From positions 1 through 16,005 of the forward strand of contig JAJOLG010000074.1 in assembly GCA_021129445.1 (NCBI GenBank): a DNA stretch of 16,005 bases, read 5' to 3'. The stretch is from Candidatus Altimarinota bacterium. Its GTDB lineage: Bacteria > Patescibacteriota > Gracilibacteria > GCA-2401425 > JAJOLG01. The notes under the pieces are model-generated. The model did not search any database. It saw nothing but the letters and a program-made list of their open reading frames with translations, and had not been told where the DNA came from. Positions 15,378 to 16,005 of the stretch are shown piece by piece. A program made the translations under genes and the position numbers. The first letter of the stretch is position 1. The number at the start of each line of letters is the position of its first letter.

Positions 15378-16005
15378 ATGAAAAAAAATAAATTACAAAA
15401 AAAATTGCAGAAATTTTTTTCCTCGGGGTTTAGAGGTTTTGTGGCGGTGAGTTTGGTGATTGGGTTGTTGAGTGGGAATGTGGTTAGTGTGAAGGCTGGT
15501 AATTTAGGTAATTATGGTGATTCTGATTTTAGTTTTCCTAAGTTTAGTGAATTGAATGGTATTAGAAACTCTGATAAATTTAATAATGGTGAGAATTGTA
15601 TTTATAAATGGGGGGGGACTAGTATGGTTTATATTTGAAAAGTGTCATCATCTACATCCTGATCCTGCTCATCAAATGTAATTTTAAAATCGGATTTATA
15701 TAATAAAATTTATAATACAGATTTTTTAAAAATTGATGGTTGAAATATTAGTTTGAAATGAATTCCTTGAAAGTATTTTACTAAGATTTATAATTGGGTA
15801 TATGAAGATATTAAACCTTGTCCAGATTGAACTTATAATACTTGAAGTTTGGTTCATAGATGTGAAAGTGATTCTTTTAAGGAAAATTGAAAATATTGAT
15901 ATCATACTTCAACATGATTATTTATTATACCTCAGGCGTGACAATATTTTAATGAAAACGGAAAAGATATTAAACCTTGTCCAGATTGAACTTATCAAGA
16001 TGAAT
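15378..16005 (+). CDS. Secreted Cys-rich protein with CPDGTY repeats (3' truncated by window edge)
   Basis: Not assignable to a known function. At least 209 residues are encoded before the edge. The N-terminus is a Sec signal: basic MKKNKLQKKLQKFF, hydrophobic GFVAVSLVIGLLSGNVV, and likely cleavage after VKA (residue 40). After a Gly/Asn/Ser-rich stretch, the block DIKPCPDGTY occurs twice (about 144-153 and 197-206), nearly identical at DNA level (15807-15836 and 15966-15995). CPxGTY followed by spaced Cys is the pattern of GCC2/GCC3-type (ephrin-receptor-like, TNFR-like) Cys-rich modules in extracellular proteins, suggesting a repetitive surface or adhesion protein. The first 86 codons use only GGN for glycine; from residue 87 on TGA dominates. 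ATG 15378 is the only start that includes the signal. Confidence 0.8.

Overview
The window reads coherently only if TGA is translated as glycine (NCBI genetic code 25). Under the standard code every gene here is broken every 10-30 codons. With TGA = Gly they become full-length families whose invariant glycines are written TGA: the P-loops of RecF and guanylate kinase, the glutaminase nucleophile loop of CTP synthase, and the KMSKS-flanking glycines of MetRS. Tryptophan is still TGG. Together with the very low G+C, small intergenic gaps and TAA/TAG stops, this points to a Patescibacteria/CPR genome of the Gracilibacteria (BD1-5/GN02) or Absconditabacteria (SR1) lineages. The sequence alone does not let me choose between them.

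Layout. (1) Bases 2-4426, plus strand: the 3' end of an unknown gene, a possible 47-residue ORF, then a tight run of prephenate dehydratase (pheA), recF, guanylate kinase (gmk) and methionyl-tRNA synthetase (metG), with one-base or overlapping junctions at two of the three joints. (2) Bases 4493-9869, minus strand, converging on the first block: a 798-residue membrane transporter-like protein with a C-terminal HEAT-repeat half, a terminator, a secreted protein of unknown function (423 aa), an RsuA/RluB-family pseudouridine synthase and the DNA polymerase III delta' subunit (holB). (3) Bases 9870-10090: a divergent intergenic region with a promoter and a 43-base-spaced direct repeat. (4) Bases 10091-12491, plus strand: a membrane-anchored double zinc-ribbon protein, a small membrane protein and histidyl-tRNA synthetase. 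(5) Bases 12492-12949: a long intergenic region with an inverted pair of dispersed repeats, a strong bidirectional terminator and a G+C-rich island with RNA-like hairpins. (6) Bases 12950-15057: a YtxH-like protein and CTP synthase (pyrG), followed by a terminator. (7) From 15378 to the window end: a secreted protein with Cys-rich CPDGTY repeats, cut by the edge.

Most of the content is housekeeping: replication and repair (recF, holB), translation (metG, hisS, pseudouridine synthase) and nucleotide supply (gmk, pyrG). The less ordinary parts are the isolated prephenate dehydratase, the transporter-HEAT fusion, two exported proteins without a recognised family, a dispersed repeat family, and the structured-looking island at 12702-12766. 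No tRNA, rRNA, CRISPR array or intact insertion sequence was seen.
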